From Acidimicrobiia bacterium (GTDB lineage: Bacteria > Actinomycetota > Acidimicrobiia > IMCC26256 > JAENVU01), in NCBI GenBank assembly GCA_025361725.1, contig JANYJV010000007.1:1-53711 (forward strand): DNA of 53,711 nucleotides, given 5' to 3'. Positions within the stretch are counted from its first letter, which is position 1, and every line of letters starts with the position of its first letter. Below are positions 24,374 to 32,468 of the stretch, piece by piece. The notes beneath the pieces are model-generated. The model did not search any database. It was not told where the DNA came from and was given only the letters and a program-made list of their open reading frames with translations. Position numbers and translations under genes: made by a program.

Positions 24374-24522
24374 GGCTCGGGAGCGCGGACTCCTGTACCC
24401 GCGTGCCTCGCGTCCCTCACCTTCGGTTTCTGCGGTCAGGGCTTGTCGTCTCAGGCCGCTGACAGCGGTACCAAGCGACAAACGCATCGAAAGTTCGGGC
24501 CCCGGATCGGGGGCGCGGGATC

Positions 24523-24528
24523 TAACGT
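24523..24528 (+). promoter_or_regulatory. -10 element of the alkyl-DHAP-synthase-like gene
   Basis: TAACGT ends 8 nt before GTG 24537. It follows directly after the second copy of the 26-bp GC-rich duplication. Confidence 0.5.
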
Positions 24529-24536
24529 GACCGGCC

Positions 24537-26042
24537 GTGACTGACTCCGGAGCACCGACGATCCCGATCCCGTTCGGGTCCCCCGCCGAGACCGTGACCG
24601 AGCACCTCGGCGGCACCCGAGTCCCGGTCGATGACACCCTGCTCGCGGCCCTGGCCGCCACCGGCGCCGAGGTCCTGGTCGGGCCGGCCGAGACCGCCGA
24701 GGCGAGCCGTGACTGGTGGCCGTTGGCGATGATCTGGGCGGTCGACGGCGAAGTACCGGCACGAGCCGCCGCAATCGTGCGGCCCGCGAACGCAGACCAA
24801 GTCAGCGCGGTCCTCGCCGCTTGCAACGAAGCCCGAGTACCGGTCACGCCCGCCGCAGGTCGAAGTGGGGTCTGCGGTGCCAGCGTGCCGATCCACGGCG
24901 GGGTCGTCCTCGATCTCACCGCCATGAGCGGCATCGTCGGCATCGACCGCGAGTCGATGGTCCTCGACGTCCTGCCCGGCACCTTCGGGACCTGGCTGGA
25001 GGACACCCTGCGATCGGAGCACGGCGTCACGGTCGGACACTGGCCGCAGTCGATCGACCTCTCCACCGTCGGTGGCTGGCTCGCGTGTCGCGGTGCCGGC
25101 CAGATGAGTACGCGCTACGGCAAGATCGAGGACATGGTCGTCGGGCTGGACGTCGTCCTCGCCGACGGTCGTCAGATCACGACCGGCGGTGCACCCCGCG
25201 CCGCGGTCGGGCCGGACCTCAACCAACTCTTCGTCGGCTCCGAAGGCACCCTCGGCGTCATCACCGGCGCCCGGCTCAAGCTCCACGCGGTCCCCGCGTC
25301 GGAACGGCGCGCCGCGTACGCGTTCACGTCGTTCGCCGATGCCAACGACGCGTGTCGTCGCATCATCCACCGCGGTGCCCGGCCCGCGGTCTTGCGCGTG
25401 TACGACAACATCGAGTCGGACCGCACGTATCACACCGGGCCGGATGACCACCTGCTGCTCGTGCTCGACGAAGGTGACGCAACCCTCGTCGACGCCACGG
25501 TGAGCGTCGTGGCCGAAGAGTGTAAGAACGCGAGGCTCGCGGACGTCGCGTTCGTCGAACAGTGGCTCGGGCATCGCAACGACACCAGCGCGCTCCAGGC
25601 GCTGATCAGCCGTGACTACGTGGTGGACACGATGGAGATCGCGGCCCCGTGGCAGCACTGCGTCGACATCTACCGCGCCGCCACCGAGGCGATTCTCGCC
25701 GTGCCCGGAACGCTGACCGCGAGCGCGCATCAGAGTCACTCCTATCCCGACGGCGCGTGCATCTACTTCACCTTCGCGGGTCAACCGGCTCGGGATGAGC
25801 GCGAGACCTACTACCGGGCCACTTGGGACGCCGGGACCCGTGCGGTCCTCGCCCATGGCGGCGCGCTCAGCCATCATCACGGCATCGGACTGAACCGGTC
25901 CCGCTTCGTGCGTGAAGCGCTCGGTCCGGCCTTCGAGGTGCTCGCCGCGACCAAGCGCGCGTTGGACCCGAACGGGATCATGAACCCGGGCAAGCTCGGG
26001 CTCGACGATCCGTGGGCCACCGACGCAGTTTGGCCGGCCTGA
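24537..26042 (+). CDS. FAD-linked oxidase, alkyl-DHAP synthase (AgpS)-like
   Basis: A 501-residue flavoprotein of the vanillyl-alcohol-oxidase/PCMH superfamily. The FAD-binding loop lies near residues 106-135 (A-A-G-R-S-G-V-C-G, then D-L-T-A-M-S). The C-terminal part has S-H-H-H-G-I-G with three histidines at 446-448. This motif is the signature of alkylglycerone-phosphate (alkyl-DHAP) synthases, which replace the acyl chain of acyl-DHAP by a fatty alcohol to form the ether bond. The nearest alternative is a GlcD-type D-2-hydroxyacid dehydrogenase, but the triple histidine and the neighbours favour the synthase: GlpD upstream makes DHAP, and GlpK downstream makes glycerol phosphate. The stop overlaps the glpK start (TGATG). 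Confidence 0.75.
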   Translation: MTDSGAPTIPIPFGSPAETVTEHLGGTRVPVDDTLLAALAATGAEVLVGPAETAEASRDWWPLAMIWAVDGEVPARAAAIVRPANADQVSAVLAACNEARVPVTPAAGRSGVCGASVPIHGGVVLDLTAMSGIVGIDRESMVLDVLPGTFGTWLEDTLRSEHGVTVGHWPQSIDLSTVGGWLACRGAGQMSTRYGKIEDMVVGLDVVLADGRQITTGGAPRAAVGPDLNQLFVGSEGTLGVITGARLKLHAVPASERRAAYAFTSFADANDACRRIIHRGARPAVLRVYDNIESDRTYHTGPDDHLLLVLDEGDATLVDATVSVVAEECKNARLADVAFVEQWLGHRNDTSALQALISRDYVVDTMEIAAPWQHCVDIYRAATEAILAVPGTLTASAHQSHSYPDGACIYFTFAGQPARDERETYYRATWDAGTRAVLAHGGALSHHHGIGLNRSRFVREALGPAFEVLAATKRALDPNGIMNPGKLGLDDPWATDAVWPA

Positions 26043-27487
26043 TGGAAGTCCTCGTCTGCGACATCGGCACATCGTCGATCCGAGCGGCCATCGTGCACGC
26101 CGACGCCACCGTGCACCACGAACAACACCGCGAGTTCCTGCCGGATTCACCCGCACCGGGCTTGGTGGAGTTCGACGCCATGGCGATGGCGCGAGTGGTC
26201 CAGGAAACGGCCGAGGCCGCGCTGGCCGCGCACGGGAAGCCGGTCGCCGCGGTCGGCATCACCAACCAGCGCGGTTCCACGGTGGTGTGGGACCGCGCCA
26301 CCGGTGAACCCGTCGGTCCGGCCCAGGGTTGGCAGGACCTGCGCACGATCGTCAACTGTCTCATCCACCGCGGCAACGGTTTTCGCTTCGCACCCAACGC
26401 TGCGGCCACCAAGATCGAGAACCTCCTCGACACCTTCGACCCGGACCGCACGCGAGACCTCTGCTTCGGCACCGTCGACTCGTGGATCGCGTGGAATCTC
26501 TCCGAGGGCGCACTTCACGTGATGGACGCCAGCAACGCCGCGGTCACCGGTCTCCTCCGGGCCGGCGGTTCGGGCTGGCACCCGGCCACGCTCGAAGCGC
26601 TCCGCATCCCCGAGTCGATGTTGCCCACCGTCGTCGACACGAGCGGGATCCTCGGCCCCGCGACCTCACTCCCCGGCGCGCCCCCGATCGCCGCGCTCAT
26701 CGGCGATCAGCAAGGTTCGCTGGTCGGTCAGGCGTGCGTGGCTCCGGGCCCGGCGAAGATCACGTTCGGGACCGGCGGCATGCTCGACCTCGTGGTCGGT
26801 CCCACGCGACCCGTATTCGAAACGCGCGGCGAGGGTGGCACGTTCCCGATCATCACCATGCGCGTGCACGGGGTCGACACCTGGGGCATCGAGGCGATCA
26901 TGCTCAGCGCGGGCACAAACGTCGAGTGGCTGCGGGACGACCTCGGCATCATCCCGACTGCCGCCGCGAGCCACGACGTCGCGCAGCAGTGCGAGAGTTC
27001 CGATGGCGTGATGTACGTCCCCGCGCTCATGGGCCTGGGCACGCCGAACTGGGACTACGGCGCACGCGGAACGCTGCTCGGCCTTACGCGCGGGAGCAGT
27101 CGGGCCCAGATCGTGCGGGCCGTCCTCGAAGGCATCGCCCAGCGTGGCGCCGATCTCGTCGAGTCCGCCGAGACCGATGCCGCCATGACGATCGACGTGC
27201 TGCGCGTCGACGGTGGGATGTCCCGGAACCCCACGTTCGTGCAGGCGGTGGCCGACGCGGCGCAGAAGCCCGTCGAGATCTCACCCGCCTGTGAGGCCAC
27301 GACGGTGGGCGCCGGTTTCATGGCCGGACTCGCCGTCGGGATGTGGCCGAACGTGGACGCGATCGCCGACACGTGGGCGCCGATCGCACGCTACGAACCG
27401 GGCGCACCGACCGACCGCGACCGTTGGCAAGAAGCCGTCCGCCGCGCATCACGCTGGCTCGAGGACCTCTCTGCCGTCGACTTCTGA
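26042..27487 (+). CDS. glpK: glycerol kinase-like FGGY kinase
   Basis: A 481-residue sugar kinase. Motifs D-I-G-T-S-S-I-R (7-14), G-I-T-N-Q-R (near 79), V-D-S-W-I-A-W-N-L, G-D-Q-Q-G-S-L and F-G-T-G-G-M are those of glycerol kinase in order. It would phosphorylate glycerol with ATP to sn-glycerol 3-phosphate, the substrate of GlpD. The ATG overlaps the preceding stop, so it is cotranslated with the flavoenzyme. The region after G-I-T-N-Q-R has G-P-A-Q-G-W-Q-D-L instead of the usual A-I-V-W-Q-D-R-R, so the substrate-binding loop is slightly altered, and another polyol substrate is possible. Confidence 0.82.
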   Translation: MEVLVCDIGTSSIRAAIVHADATVHHEQHREFLPDSPAPGLVEFDAMAMARVVQETAEAALAAHGKPVAAVGITNQRGSTVVWDRATGEPVGPAQGWQDLRTIVNCLIHRGNGFRFAPNAAATKIENLLDTFDPDRTRDLCFGTVDSWIAWNLSEGALHVMDASNAAVTGLLRAGGSGWHPATLEALRIPESMLPTVVDTSGILGPATSLPGAPPIAALIGDQQGSLVGQACVAPGPAKITFGTGGMLDLVVGPTRPVFETRGEGGTFPIITMRVHGVDTWGIEAIMLSAGTNVEWLRDDLGIIPTAAASHDVAQQCESSDGVMYVPALMGLGTPNWDYGARGTLLGLTRGSSRAQIVRAVLEGIAQRGADLVESAETDAAMTIDVLRVDGGMSRNPTFVQAVADAAQKPVEISPACEATTVGAGFMAGLAVGMWPNVDAIADTWAPIARYEPGAPTDRDRWQEAVRRASRWLEDLSAVDF

Positions 27488-27524
27488 CCGCGCATCGGGC
27501 TGAAAACGAGCGCGATCACCGCAG

Positions 27525-27938
27525 TCACGGAGCGTCGAAGGTCCCGTGGGTCGAGACTTCGAATTTGGATCGGCCCACCAGCAGCTCGCCGTGCACCCGG
27601 TCCGGGATCTCCCATTCCAGGTCGTACCCCACGGCAATGCGTTCGCCGATCTCCTCGCTCGGATCGTCGACCCGCAGCCCGAAGGCCTCGAGCCCGAAAC
27701 TCCAATGCTCGTGCGCGGTCTCGCACGTGAACTCGGTCCACAAGCCGTCGCCCCGGAGTTCGATCACCGTCGACCGGCGCGGCGGCGGAACTTCGAGGTC
27801 ACGCACGACCAGGAATCCCGGACCGATCTCGGGCCCGGTGAAGACCGCCTCGTACGCGGCCGGCCCATCCTCCGGCACAACGAGGCGGACCGTGCCCAAC
27901 AGGCTGGCGGCATCGCCGAAGGCGAGCCGGTAGATCAC
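27525..27938 (-). CDS. hypothetical protein of the swivelling-domain cassette
   Basis: A 137-residue protein starting at GTG 27938, overlapping the stop of the 371-residue gene (GTGA), so it is translationally coupled. It has no membrane segment and no motif I recognise. Predicted mainly beta: it opens with I-Y-R-L-A-F-G, has V-V-R-D-L-E-V-P-P near residue 45 and G-Y-D-L-E-W-E-I-P near residue 103. Such a layout is typical of a small beta-sandwich that binds a hydrophobic or lipid-like molecule, but this is a guess. Third and last gene of its leftward unit. Confidence 0.65.
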   Translation of the reverse strand: MIYRLAFGDAASLLGTVRLVVPEDGPAAYEAVFTGPEIGPGFLVVRDLEVPPPRRSTVIELRGDGLWTEFTCETAHEHWSFGLEAFGLRVDDPSEEIGERIAVGYDLEWEIPDRVHGELLVGRSKFEVSTHGTFDAP

Positions 27939-29050
27939 GGAATCAGCGCGTAGTACGGAACGTCGGGGTCGACGGTCACACCCTCGGGCACACCGTCCAC
28001 CAGCGAGAACGCCTCGTACAGATCGAGGCTGTCGCGCGGGACGGTCCAGTCCAGTTGATCGGCGATACCGGCGGCGAGCGCGAACGGGCGAAGGAAGGTG
28101 AAGTAGACGAAGGCGCCCGCGTCGATCTTCTCCGTGCGCGTCATCCCGGCAATAAGCCGGTACAGCGCAGACTGCGCGCGCTTGACCGAGGGCGCAAGGT
28201 CGGTGAGTTGGTCGACCGGGATGGGCGTGAGCACACCGCCGGTGCTGTCGAACATCGCGAACGATCGCAGGCGCGAGAAGTAGTCCGCCGGATCGGTCGT
28301 CGACGTGCCCCAGTCGTTCGCAGTGACGGCGACGTCATCGAGGATGAACGCACACGTGAGGTTCGAGTGTTCCAACTCGCCGCACACCTCGGCGCTCCAC
28401 GGGAAGTACGACACGCCAAACTCGTTGAAGTCCCGGACCAACATCGTGGTGCCGTCGGCCAGCGGATACGGACCGCTGTCCTGGTACCCAGCGCGGGTGT
28501 CGAAGTACAACAGGAACAGGAACGACGTCAGGAGCGCGTTCGTCTTCGCGATCTGGCGACGCAACGCGTCGTCGGTCACGGGCGTGGCCCCTGCAGCCAG
28601 TTCGTCGATCACATCATGGCCGTAGCGCGGGACGACGAGACCGGCATCGAACGCCTGGTGCTGACCATCAGCGCGGAACGCCTTCGCGGCGGGAGCCCAG
28701 AAGTCGAAGATGGTTCCGAGCCGCTCCAGGTCATCCGCGGGTTCGATCATTCCGAACGGCTCGAGCGCCTGGCGGATGACGAGGGGCAGATTGGCAATCG
28801 ACCAAAGGTGCACCGCGTCGATCTGGTTGCCCGGGCGACGACCGATGGCACCGATCTCGGCGGGTGACTTCGCCGCCGCGATCTCGGTCATCATCGCCGG
28901 ATACCGGCGGTACGCCTCGACGCACGCCACCAGGATGTAGGCAGTCACCGGAATGAGCGCGGACTCGAGCGCCGTGCGCTCGGCGGTCATCGCGCCCGAG
29001 ATACGTCCGTGAAAGAGCAGCCACTCGTTGACTGCATCGCGATCAGCCAC
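27935..29050 (-). CDS. hypothetical 371-residue partner of the swivelling domain
   Basis: A soluble, mainly alpha-helical protein starting at GTG 29050 with GGAG about 10 nt upstream, 15 bp after the swivelling-domain gene. No ATP-grasp or PEP-binding motif is visible, so it is not the usual nucleotide-binding partner of a swivelling domain. Features that stand out are D-A-V-H-L-W-S-I-A-N near residue 78, an L-L-T-S-F-L-F-L-L-Y-F-D-T-R stretch near 175 (too charged after it to be a membrane anchor) and W-S-A-E-V-C-G-E-L-E-H near 215. I do not recognise a family. Its fixed place between two unknown small proteins makes it the probable catalytic or scaffold subunit. Confidence 0.7.
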   Translation of the reverse strand: MADRDAVNEWLLFHGRISGAMTAERTALESALIPVTAYILVACVEAYRRYPAMMTEIAAAKSPAEIGAIGRRPGNQIDAVHLWSIANLPLVIRQALEPFGMIEPADDLERLGTIFDFWAPAAKAFRADGQHQAFDAGLVVPRYGHDVIDELAAGATPVTDDALRRQIAKTNALLTSFLFLLYFDTRAGYQDSGPYPLADGTTMLVRDFNEFGVSYFPWSAEVCGELEHSNLTCAFILDDVAVTANDWGTSTTDPADYFSRLRSFAMFDSTGGVLTPIPVDQLTDLAPSVKRAQSALYRLIAGMTRTEKIDAGAFVYFTFLRPFALAAGIADQLDWTVPRDSLDLYEAFSLVDGVPEGVTVDPDVPYYALIP

Positions 29051-29065
29051 GGAAACTCTGCTCCA

Positions 29066-29416
29066 TCATCCGGCGGCGCGAACGACGCCGACCTCGTCGC
29101 TGCAATCGACCTCGACGATGGCGCCGTCCTCGGGCATGCCGCCGACGAGATCCGTCGCCATGAGGCACGGCACGCGGTACTCGCGACTCACGATGCCGAT
29201 GTGGCTCGACGGCGTTCCGGACATGCAGACCACAGCGGTGAGCTCGTCGAAGATCGGCGCCAGGAACGTGGCGCCGGCGTCCTGCACCCCGGCGATCACA
29301 CCTTCCGCCCCGATCTCCATGAGGCCCAGCACGTCATCCGGCGACTGCAGCATCCGCCACACCCCCCGCACGGGCTTCGCCTCGAACACAATCGTACCGG
29401 TCCCGAGATTTCTCAT
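29066..29416 (-). CDS. stand-alone PEP-utilising-enzyme mobile (phosphohistidine swivelling) domain
   Basis: A 116-residue protein consisting only of the mobile domain of PEP synthase/pyruvate phosphate dikinase. Residues 64-83 read C-M-S-G-T-P-S-S-H-I-G-I-V-S-R-E, with His72 in the place of the phospho-carrying histidine and R78-E79 conserved. In the large enzymes this histidine moves phosphate between an ATP-grasp domain and a PEP or substrate domain. Here no such domain is nearby; two unknown proteins follow at 15 bp and with GTGA overlap. TAGCGT lies 8 nt upstream of the start, suggesting a leaderless message. A separate phosphocarrier needs a kinase partner, which must be encoded elsewhere or be one of the unknown genes. 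Confidence 0.85.
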   Translation of the reverse strand: MRNLGTGTIVFEAKPVRGVWRMLQSPDDVLGLMEIGAEGVIAGVQDAGATFLAPIFDELTAVVCMSGTPSSHIGIVSREYRVPCLMATDLVGGMPEDGAIVEVDCSDEVGVVRAAG

Positions 29417-29424
29417 ATGCGCGC

Positions 29425-29430
29425 ACGCTA
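29425..29430 (-). promoter_or_regulatory. -10 element of the swivelling-domain gene
   Basis: On the minus strand TAGCGT ends 8 nt before ATG 29416. The divergent GTG 29456 has a weaker GAGATT 8 nt upstream. Confidence 0.45.
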
Positions 29431-29455
29431 CAACCCGCCGTGAGATTCTTTCGGC

Positions 29456-30019
29456 GTGGACGAACGACCGCTTCTGCTCCAACTTCGCCTGCGCGGCAAG
29501 ATCGCCGACGACGGCGCGCCGGCACGCGAGGACCTCCTCGCGGCCGGTCACGCAACGGCGCGCGGCACGCACCTCATCCTGACCCCCGACGGACGCGCGG
29601 CCGCCGACCTCGCGTTCGTGCTCACCGGCGACCATGCCGTTGCCACCACGACCGCATACACCCAGTTCCTCCCGCTCAACACCGAGCTCATCCGGGTCTG
29701 TCACGACTGGCAGGTCCGCGCCGGCGGTGTCACCAACGACCACCGCGACGCCACGTACGACTGGGGAGTGATCGACCGCCTCGCGACCATCGACGATCGC
29801 GTCGGCCCGGTGGTTCGACGGCTGGGCAAGACCGTCATTGACTTCGCCGGCTACCGGCCGCAGCTGCGTACCGCCCGCAGCCGAGTCGAAGACGGCGACC
29901 ACGATTGGTTCACCTCACCCCGGATCGATTCGTACCACACGGTCTGGATGGAGCTGCACGAACATCTCTTGGTGGGATTGGGCCTCGAGCGGAGCGGGGA
30001 AACCGTCGACATTCCATGA
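29456..30019 (+). CDS. winged-helix-like protein of unknown function
   Basis: A 187-residue protein from GTG 29456, 39 bp from the divergent swivelling-domain start. The first ~65 residues have the outline of a winged helix: L-L-Q-L-R-L-R-G-K-I-A as helix 1, E-D-L-L-A-A-G as the recognition helix, and L-I-L-T-P-D-G-R-A as the wing and closing helix (compare the LT-x-x-GR signature of MarR/PadR-type domains). The remaining part is helical with N-D-H-R-D-A-T-Y-D-W near 102 and a tail M-E-L-H-E-H-L-L near 170. It could regulate the cassette or be a structural partner of the phosphocarrier. Its stop overlaps the hydrolase start (ATGA). Confidence 0.65.
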   Translation: MDERPLLLQLRLRGKIADDGAPAREDLLAAGHATARGTHLILTPDGRAAADLAFVLTGDHAVATTTAYTQFLPLNTELIRVCHDWQVRAGGVTNDHRDATYDWGVIDRLATIDDRVGPVVRRLGKTVIDFAGYRPQLRTARSRVEDGDHDWFTSPRIDSYHTVWMELHEHLLVGLGLERSGETVDIP

Positions 30020-30924
30020 CGATGCACGATCACTGGTTCGACGCCGACGGCACCTGGGTCCACGCCGTGGACTGGACGTCCTCCGATCCTGACCCTGACG
30101 CGCCCCCGCTCCTGCTGATCCACGGCCTCGGCGGCAGCACCATCAACTGGGAGCTGGTGGGGCCAACGCTGAGCGAGCGGTTCCGGACCCGGGTCAGCGC
30201 CATCGACCTCCCCGGATTCGGTCGGACTCGGAGCCAGGACCAACGGGCCGGGTTCGAGACCCACCGTCACGTCGTCACCACCTGGCTGCGCAGAAACGGC
30301 CCGGCGGTGCTGGCCGGCAACTCGATGGGTGGCGCGATCTCGGTGTCGCTCGCGGTCCGGCATCCCGAGCTCGTCCGCGCCCTCATCCTCGTGAACGCCG
30401 CGTATCCCCGCCCGAGCGGCAACCTGGATCAGCTTGCCCGCACTGCAAAGTTCGCCACCCTCACCCTGCCCCGCGCGGCAACTCCGATCGTCAACGCGAG
30501 GGCACGTCGGCTCGGCCCGGATCGCCTCGTCGATGCCACCCTGCTCGCCGTCCTCGCCGAGCCGGATCGGTTGGACGGGGCCGTGCGTGACCGGCTCATC
30601 GCACTCGCCGGCGAGCGTCAGCACTACCCCGAGGCAGCGGGCGCGTACGCGCAGAGCGGCGGCACCCTCTTCCGGTACATCGTGACGCGGATGCGTCGGG
30701 ACCTCGACGCGCTCACGACTCCCACGATGGTGATGCACGGCCGGCGAGACCAACTCGTACCGGTGTCGTTCGCACGTGCGGTCGCGCGTCGGCGACCCGA
30801 GTGGAAGTACGTGGAGTTCGCCGATTGCGGTCATGCACCCCAGCTCGAGGCGCCCGGGCGCTTCGTCGAGACGGTCAGTACCTGGATCGATCGCCAGATT
30901 CAAGACGCAGCAACGCGCGCTTGA
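30016..30924 (+). CDS. alpha/beta hydrolase
   Basis: A 302-residue hydrolase. H-G-L-G-G (36-40) forms the oxyanion hole. The nucleophile elbow G-N-S-M-G has Ser103. An acid follows in G-R-R-D-Q-L, and the final histidine lies in C-G-H-A-P-Q-L-E. The catalytic triad is therefore complete. Close relatives cleave C-C bonds in ring-opened aromatic compounds or ester and lipid bonds; the substrate cannot be assigned. It is cotranslated with the winged-helix-like protein. Its last 50 bp overlap the end of the convergent ogt gene, so both coding ends use both strands. Confidence 0.88.
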   Translation: MTMHDHWFDADGTWVHAVDWTSSDPDPDAPPLLLIHGLGGSTINWELVGPTLSERFRTRVSAIDLPGFGRTRSQDQRAGFETHRHVVTTWLRRNGPAVLAGNSMGGAISVSLAVRHPELVRALILVNAAYPRPSGNLDQLARTAKFATLTLPRAATPIVNARARRLGPDRLVDATLLAVLAEPDRLDGAVRDRLIALAGERQHYPEAAGAYAQSGGTLFRYIVTRMRRDLDALTTPTMVMHGRRDQLVPVSFARAVARRRPEWKYVEFADCGHAPQLEAPGRFVETVSTWIDRQIQDAATRA

Positions 30925-31405
30925 GTTCCACGCCGCCCCCCGCACTACCGCCGTAGCCACCGATGCCGTTCGCCGCGACCACACGATGGCACGGGATCAG
31001 GAACGGCACAGGGTTGCGAGCCATCGCGGTCCCAACCGCTCGCGCCGTGCCCGGCCGACCGGCCATCTCGGCGAGTTCGCCGTAGGACACCGTCTCGCCG
31101 TACGCAACGTCGTCGGCCAACGTCGTGAGCACGGTGCGCTGGAACGCGGACAACGTGTCCGGAAGATCCACCGACACGTCGAACCGAGTCCGAATCCCAC
31201 TGAAGTACTCGTCGAACTGGCGCCCAATCGCCCCCACCCGACGCGACTTTTTGTTTGTAGGGGCGCGCTTTTTGCCATCGGTAAACAGAAAGTCGCCGTT
31301 GAGAGGCGGCAGTTCAACGCGGGTGATGCCGCTGAGACCGAGGGTGATCGAGATCGCGCCGAACGGCGAGTCCTGGACCCAGGTCGTCGTGGCGACTGCG
31401 GCCAC
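30875..31405 (-). CDS. ogt: methylated-DNA-protein-cysteine methyltransferase
   Basis: A 176-residue DNA-repair protein. The active site reads P-F-L-I-P-C-H-R-V with acceptor Cys139, and A-R-A-V-G (121-125) supplies the arginine finger that flips out the damaged base. I-G-G-Y-G-G follows. It removes alkyl groups from O6-guanine in a single-turnover reaction. GTG 31405 lies 8 bp after the mdh stop, so it may be cotranscribed with mdh. A lysine/arginine-rich insertion (K-K-R-A-P-T-N-K-K-S-R-R, 45-56) sits in the N-terminal domain and is unusual. The 3' end overlaps the convergent hydrolase by 50 bp. Confidence 0.93.
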   Translation of the reverse strand: MAAVATTTWVQDSPFGAISITLGLSGITRVELPPLNGDFLFTDGKKRAPTNKKSRRVGAIGRQFDEYFSGIRTRFDVSVDLPDTLSAFQRTVLTTLADDVAYGETVSYGELAEMAGRPGTARAVGTAMARNPVPFLIPCHRVVAANGIGGYGGSAGGGVELKRALLRLESGDRSRY

Positions 31406-31413
31406 CAGTCGAC

Positions 31414-32406
31414 TCAGATCAGGCCGAGCGCGGTGATCTCGTCCCGTTCGCCGACGAGTTCGTCGGTGGTGATCGCGAGCTTCGACTGCGCGAACTCGTC
31501 GTGGCTCAGACCCTCGACAACACTCCAGCCACCGGCACCGTCGGCGACGACGGGGAAGCCGTATTGCAATCCCTCGGGCGTCCCGTACTCACCCCGGCTG
31601 ACCACGGCCAAGCTGGCCCATTCGCCGTTGGCCGGCGCGGTGTGGATGCTGTTGACGGAGTCGATCGCGGCATTGGCAGCCGACGCGGCGGACGACAATC
31701 CACGCGCTTCGATGATCGCGGCGCCGCGCTTCTGCACGGTCTCGATGAACGGTCCTTGCAACCACGCGTCGTCACCGATCACCTCGGGTGCGGGAGTGCC
31801 GCCGATGCGGGCGTTGGCAAAGTCCGGGTATTGCGTGGCCGAGTGGTTGCCCCAGATCGTCACGTTGGTGACCTCGGCGACGGGCACGCCGGCCTTCTGC
31901 GCGAGTTGGGTCTGGGCGCGGTTCTGATCCAAGCGCGTCATCGCGAACCAGCGGTCGGCCGGTACATCCGGAGCGTTACTCCGCGCGATGAGGCAGTTGG
32001 TGTTGCACGGGTTGCCGACGACGAGCACCCGAACGTCGGACGCTGCGTGCGCGTTGATCGCTTGACCCTGGGGCTTGAAGATCCCGCCGTTCACATTCAG
32101 CAGGTCGCCGCGCTCCATCCCCGCCTTGCGCGGGATGGATCCCACGAGCAACGCCCAGTTCGTACCGTCGAACGCGGTCTTCAGATCCGAGGTCGTCTCG
32201 ATCCCGGCGAGCAGCGGGAACGCGCAGTCGTCGAGTTCCATCGCAACGCCACCGAGCGCCTGCATCGCTGGCTCGATTTCGAGCAATCGCAGCACCACCG
32301 GCTGGTCCGGACCGAGCAACTGGCCCGATGCAATGCGGAAGAGGATCGCGTATCCGATCTGTCCGGCTGCGCCGGTGACCGTGACTTGAACAGGTGGTTT
32401 CGCCAT
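31414..32406 (-). CDS. mdh: malate dehydrogenase
   Basis: A 330-residue enzyme of the NAD-dependent malate dehydrogenase group. G-A-A-G-Q-I-G-Y (12-19) binds the dinucleotide. R-K-A-G-M-E-R-G-D carries the substrate-binding arginines. N-P-C-N-T-N and the catalytic histidine in W-G-N-H-S-A-T-Q are in place. It interconverts malate and oxaloacetate in the TCA cycle. The ATG has TAGATT 6 nt upstream and no ribosome-binding site. The neighbourhood includes icd, sucC and sucD, so three further TCA steps are encoded within 9 kb. Confidence 0.96.
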   Translation of the reverse strand: MAKPPVQVTVTGAAGQIGYAILFRIASGQLLGPDQPVVLRLLEIEPAMQALGGVAMELDDCAFPLLAGIETTSDLKTAFDGTNWALLVGSIPRKAGMERGDLLNVNGGIFKPQGQAINAHAASDVRVLVVGNPCNTNCLIARSNAPDVPADRWFAMTRLDQNRAQTQLAQKAGVPVAEVTNVTIWGNHSATQYPDFANARIGGTPAPEVIGDDAWLQGPFIETVQKRGAAIIEARGLSSAASAANAAIDSVNSIHTAPANGEWASLAVVSRGEYGTPEGLQYGFPVVADGAGGWSVVEGLSHDEFAQSKLAITTDELVGERDEITALGLI

Positions 32407-32412
32407 CCCTGG

Positions 32413-32418
32413 AATCTA
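32413..32418 (-). promoter_or_regulatory. -10 element of mdh
   Basis: On the minus strand TAGATT ends 6 nt before ATG 32406. Confidence 0.55.
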
Positions 32419-32468
32419 TCGAGCGCCGTCCGCCGCTCCCGAACCTCGGGGTAACTCCGTTCGCCCTC

